A stretch of 64,000 nt of DNA from Flavobacterium glaciei. Lineage in GTDB: Bacteria; Bacteroidota; Bacteroidia; Flavobacteriales; Flavobacteriaceae. Location of the stretch: contig NZ_QQBA01000002.1 in NCBI RefSeq assembly GCF_003350545.1, forward strand, positions 62,001 to 126,000, written 5' to 3'. The position numbers and the translations under genes are program-made. The notes beneath the pieces were generated by a model. That model searched no databases, was not told the DNA's origin, and saw nothing but the letters and a program-made list of their open reading frames with translations. Numbering within the stretch: position 1 is the first letter of the stretch; every line of letters begins with the position of its first letter. Below are positions 61,558 through 64,000 of this stretch, piece by piece.

Positions 61558-62448
61558 ATGAATGAAACTCTAAAACGAGGTATATCAGGAGCTATTTATA
61601 TTATATTATTACTTGCTTCTATTTTATATTCTACAGAAAGCTTTTTTATCCTTTTTGGTATATTCCTTATTATTGCAGTTTATGAATTTTGTAATTTAGT
61701 TCAAATAAATAAAGTCTTTCCAATTCTTTTTGCAACACTTCTATATACGATTGTAACTTTAGTAAGCCATTACAATACAATTACTACAGATACTATTAAT
61801 GAAATATTTGATACAGACTTAGAAATAGCAATAAATATCCAACAGTTAGATGTCGTTTTATTAGTTGTGGCATTAGTTGTATCCATAAAATGTATCCTTT
61901 TTTTATTTTATGATAACATTCAAAAAATAAGTGTTTCATCAAAATATCTTTATTTACTTGGATATATTATTCTTCCATTTATATTTATCACAAAAATTTC
62001 ATTTGGTATAAACGATTATAATCCTAAAATAATAATTGGATTATTTATCTTAATCTGGACCAATGACACTTTTGCCTATATTGTGGGCAAATCTATAGGC
62101 CGAACTAAATTATTTGAAAAAATTTCTCCTAAAAAAACAGTAGAAGGTTTTTTAGGCGGGATTGTTTTTGCAATTATAGCGGGTTATTTAATCTCGAAAT
62201 ACTACATAAAGGCAAATCCTGAATTTAGTGACAGATCCATTTTGATTTGGACCTCAATAGCTGTTATTGTTGGGATTGCAGGTACAATTGGGGACTTAAT
62301 TGAATCTAAATTTAAGCGCATTGCAGGTGTAAAAGACAGCGGAAGCATAATGCCTGGTCATGGAGGCATACTAGATCGACTAGATAGTGTTATATTTGTA
62401 GCACCAATTATATTTTTATTTTATCAAATTTTAAACTATGTTTCATAA
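61558..62448 (+). CDS. cdsA: Phosphatidate cytidylyltransferase
   Basis: 296 residues with about eight membrane spans. The CdsA signature near the C-terminus is intact: SKFKRIAGVKDSGSIMPGHGG and LDRLDSV. It makes CDP-diacylglycerol, the precursor of phosphatidylserine and other phospholipids, at the inner membrane. It begins one base after the LUD stop and overlaps psd by 11 bp, so the three genes are coupled. Confidence 0.95.
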   Translation: MNETLKRGISGAIYIILLLASILYSTESFFILFGIFLIIAVYEFCNLVQINKVFPILFATLLYTIVTLVSHYNTITTDTINEIFDTDLEIAINIQQLDVVLLVVALVVSIKCILFLFYDNIQKISVSSKYLYLLGYIILPFIFITKISFGINDYNPKIIIGLFILIWTNDTFAYIVGKSIGRTKLFEKISPKKTVEGFLGGIVFAIIAGYLISKYYIKANPEFSDRSILIWTSIAVIVGIAGTIGDLIESKFKRIAGVKDSGSIMPGHGGILDRLDSVIFVAPIIFLFYQILNYVS

Positions 62449-63088
62449 AGAAGGAACCCAATCTATTTTACTAGGCACCATTTTCACAGCTGTTGTCCTT
62501 TTATTAACTGACAATTTCATTGATACTAACTGGATCAAAATGGCTATACAAATAGCTACTTTGTTACTTTTAATTATCATTCTGCAGTTTTTCAGAAATC
62601 CAAAAAGAACAGTGGAAATCAATGAAAATCATATTCTTGCTCCTGTAGACGGGAAAGTTGTAGTTATTGAAGAAGTGTTTGAAAGCGAATATTTTAAAGA
62701 TAAACGTTTGCAAATTTCTATTTTCATGTCGCCTATAAACGTACATGTTACGCGTTATGGATTAAGCGGAATAGTAAAATTCAGTAAATATCATCCTGGT
62801 AAATTCTTAGTGGCATGGCATCCAAAAGCCAGTGAAGAAAACGAAAGAACAACAATTGTCATCGAAAACAAAACCTTTGGGTCCATCTTATACCGTCAAA
62901 TTGCCGGTGCATTAGCCCGACGAATTGTAAATTACGCAGTAGAAGGAACTCAAGTAATTCAGGGAACTGATGCTGGTTTCATAAAATTTGGTTCAAGAGT
63001 AGATATCTTTTTGCCATTAGGAACAAAAGTAAATGTGGAACTGAATCAAAAAGCAATCGGAGGAAAAACAATTATTGCTATAAAATAG
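62438..63088 (+). CDS. psd: Phosphatidylserine decarboxylase (archaeal/short type)
   Basis: 216 residues, the short Psd form. Two N-terminal membrane segments (about 10-50) are followed by ILAPVDGKVVVIEEV, IFMSPINVHVTRYGLSG, WHPKASEENERTTIVIE and the self-cleavage site FIKFGSRVD near 185, where the serine becomes the pyruvoyl group. It decarboxylates phosphatidylserine to phosphatidylethanolamine, the main flavobacterial phospholipid. It directly follows cdsA, so precursor and product enzymes are made together. Confidence 0.95.
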   Translation: MFHKEGTQSILLGTIFTAVVLLLTDNFIDTNWIKMAIQIATLLLLIIILQFFRNPKRTVEINENHILAPVDGKVVVIEEVFESEYFKDKRLQISIFMSPINVHVTRYGLSGIVKFSKYHPGKFLVAWHPKASEENERTTIVIENKTFGSILYRQIAGALARRIVNYAVEGTQVIQGTDAGFIKFGSRVDIFLPLGTKVNVELNQKAIGGKTIIAIK

Positions 63089-63090
63089 GC

Positions 63091-63360
63091 ATGAATGAAA
63101 AAGATTTAGATACTCAGTTTTTAGAAGCAGTAGAAATAGCTTCTGAAATGACGCAGGCATCTTTACCTCAAGATATACAACTGCGGCTATATGCTTTTTT
63201 TAAACAAGCTACTTTTGGAACTTTAGATCTAAAACAAACATCATCATACCACTTGAGAGATGCTTTTAAGACCAATGCTTGGATGCAAATTAGTCATTTA
63301 ACTCCTGATCAAGCAAAAGAAGAATACATAGAGCTAATCCATACTCTTACTAAAAAATAA
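63091..63360 (+). CDS. Acyl-CoA-binding protein (ACBP fold)
   Basis: 89 residues of the ACBP family: LDTQFLEAVEIASEM, LPQDIQLRLYAFFKQATFGTLD with the YxxxKQAT-type ligand motif, and DAFKTNAWMQISHLTPDQAKEEYIELI, where W and the KxxAW-like stretch hold the CoA head group. It should bind long-chain acyl-CoA in the cytoplasm. It starts 2 bp after psd, so it belongs to the phospholipid unit, probably delivering or buffering acyl-CoA (inference). This family is common in eukaryotes but patchy in bacteria. Confidence 0.9.
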   Translation: MNEKDLDTQFLEAVEIASEMTQASLPQDIQLRLYAFFKQATFGTLDLKQTSSYHLRDAFKTNAWMQISHLTPDQAKEEYIELIHTLTKK

Positions 63361-63452
63361 TACAAATTATAAAATTGCCATGATTCCTAATCACAAAAAG
63401 GAATAAAGAATGGCGATACCATGTTCCGCTAAAAAACAAATATTATCTTCAT

Positions 63453-64000
63453 ATGAAAAAGCTGAATTTTTTACTTTCTGTTTTATTTTTATTTATGACT
63501 TTACTTTCTTGTAACAAGAAAAAATTAACGGAGGTTGTTGAAGTCCCTTTGCCAACTACCGAACCAACAGTAGCTATACAGGGATCTCCTGATGACGTAA
63601 AAGCTGATGAAGGATCTTTTCAGCTAGAAAAATTACCTTACACTTATAATGCACTAGAACCAAGTATATCAGCTGCAACTTTAGAAATGCATTATTCCAA
63701 GCATTACCTTACCTATACAAACAATTTAAACAAAGCCGTATTAGGAACTCCTTTAGAAAATATGACGATTGAAGAAGTCTTATCAAAATTAGATCCTAAT
63801 GATGCTGCACTTCGTAATAATGCTGGTGGATTTTATAATCATTCTTTGTATTGGAAATGTATGGGTCCAAAAGCTGGAGGTGAACCAACTAATGAATTAG
63901 CTGAAGCAATAACAAGAGATTTTGGTTCTTTTGAAAATTTTACTTCATTATTTAAGGACCAAGCAACAAAACAATTTGGTTCCGGTTGGACTTGGCTAAT
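63453..64000 (+). CDS. Fe/Mn superoxide dismutase with lipoprotein signal (3' truncated by window edge)
   Basis: About 182 codons are in view; the end lies beyond the window. The N-terminus is a lipoprotein signal: hydrophobic NFLLSVLFLFMTLLSC with a lipobox ending LSC at Cys 20, then NKKK and a proline-rich linker. From about 60 it is an Fe/Mn SOD: KLPYTYNALEPSISAATLEM, metal ligand His 80 in EMHYSKHYLTYTNNLNKA, and second ligand His 130 in GGFYNHSLYWKCMGP. The later FGSGWTWL matches the family. The enzyme would sit on the periplasmic face of a membrane and remove superoxide there. It follows the ACBP gene after about 90 bp with no clear promoter or terminator. Confidence 0.94.
   Translation, partial: MKKLNFLLSVLFLFMTLLSCNKKKLTEVVEVPLPTTEPTVAIQGSPDDVKADEGSFQLEKLPYTYNALEPSISAATLEMHYSKHYLTYTNNLNKAVLGTPLENMTIEEVLSKLDPNDAALRNNAGGFYNHSLYWKCMGPKAGGEPTNELAEAITRDFGSFENFTSLFKDQATKQFGSGWTWL

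Noticed and set aside
63378..63418. Imperfect hairpin (ATTGCCAT ... ATGGCGAT) between the ACBP and SOD genes
   Set aside because: Arms pair with a wobble and no T run follows, so neither a terminator nor a known riboswitch can be claimed.
1..64000. Defence islands, CRISPR arrays, insertion sequences, tRNA or rRNA genes
   Set aside because: None seen: no regularly spaced repeats, transposase, integrase, restriction or phage genes, and no cloverleaf or rRNA sequence recognised by eye.

Overview
The window is about 64 kb of low-GC (roughly one third G+C by eye) chromosomal DNA from a member of the Flavobacteriaceae, most likely Flavobacterium or a close relative. Evidence: the protein families (flavobacterial trp operon order E-G-D-C-F-B-A, a DUF4494 protein, a DUF5117/5118-type metalloprotease, a secreted protein opening with the VGIGTTNP-type motif), the lack of Shine-Dalgarno sequences, and repeated promoters of the Bacteroidetes type (TTTG, 17-23 nt, TAnnTTTG). 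I saw no tRNA, rRNA, CRISPR array, insertion sequence or prophage. Both edges cut genes: the 3' part of katG at the left and the 5' part of a lipoprotein superoxide dismutase at the right.

Layout. 1-2.7 kb: catalase-peroxidase end and a GapN-type dehydrogenase. 2.7-7.9 kb: a reactive-sulfur island (rhodanese; Crp/Fnr regulator; TauE/SafE exporter; persulfide-dioxygenase-like MBL/rhodanese fusion; DUF2892 protein; a thiol-methyltransferase fused to a heavy-metal domain; a small Cys-tailed membrane protein; thioredoxin). 8.0-18.1 kb: a LOG-family gene broken by one stop codon, then two paralogous hybrid histidine kinases, one of 2248 residues with about 13 PAS domains. 18.4-20.2 kb: MarR regulator, nitroreductase and YceI. 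20.3-27.9 kb: the complete trp operon, preceded by a Trp-Trp-Trp leader peptide and attenuator, with repeat elements in most of its spacers. 28-40 kb: a secreted C1q-like protein, acetyltransferases, DUF4494, a TetR-controlled EmrAB-TolC-type efflux operon behind a 55-bp perfect palindrome, YaaA, an MFS transporter and a flavin amine-oxidase-type enzyme. 40-47.6 kb: Nudix protein, a SulP transporter preceded by a candidate leader peptide ending Pro-Pro-stop, a secreted adenosine deaminase, a large secreted metalloprotease and an NlpC/P60 hydrolase. 47.6-54 kb: rluD and a PASTA protein divergent from ddl-(zinc-ribbon gene)-coaD, then PhnA and a DbpA-like helicase. 54-64 kb: M14 peptidase, Nudix, pyrE, birA, rsfS, ftsH, LUD protein, cdsA, psd, acyl-CoA-binding protein and sod.

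How the genes work together. The sulfur island looks like one inducible unit that moves sulfide or persulfide sulfur through rhodanese and thioredoxin, oxidises it, exports sulfur oxyanions and perhaps S-methylates thiols. The trp operon appears to be controlled by ribosome-stalling attenuation. TetR and MarR each sit behind palindromic operators overlapping their own promoters. The strongest candidates for something undescribed are the SulP leader peptide with its hairpin, the methyltransferase-HMA fusion in the sulfur island, and the trp operon that carries a different palindromic repeat in nearly every spacer, one of them inside the trpF reading frame.
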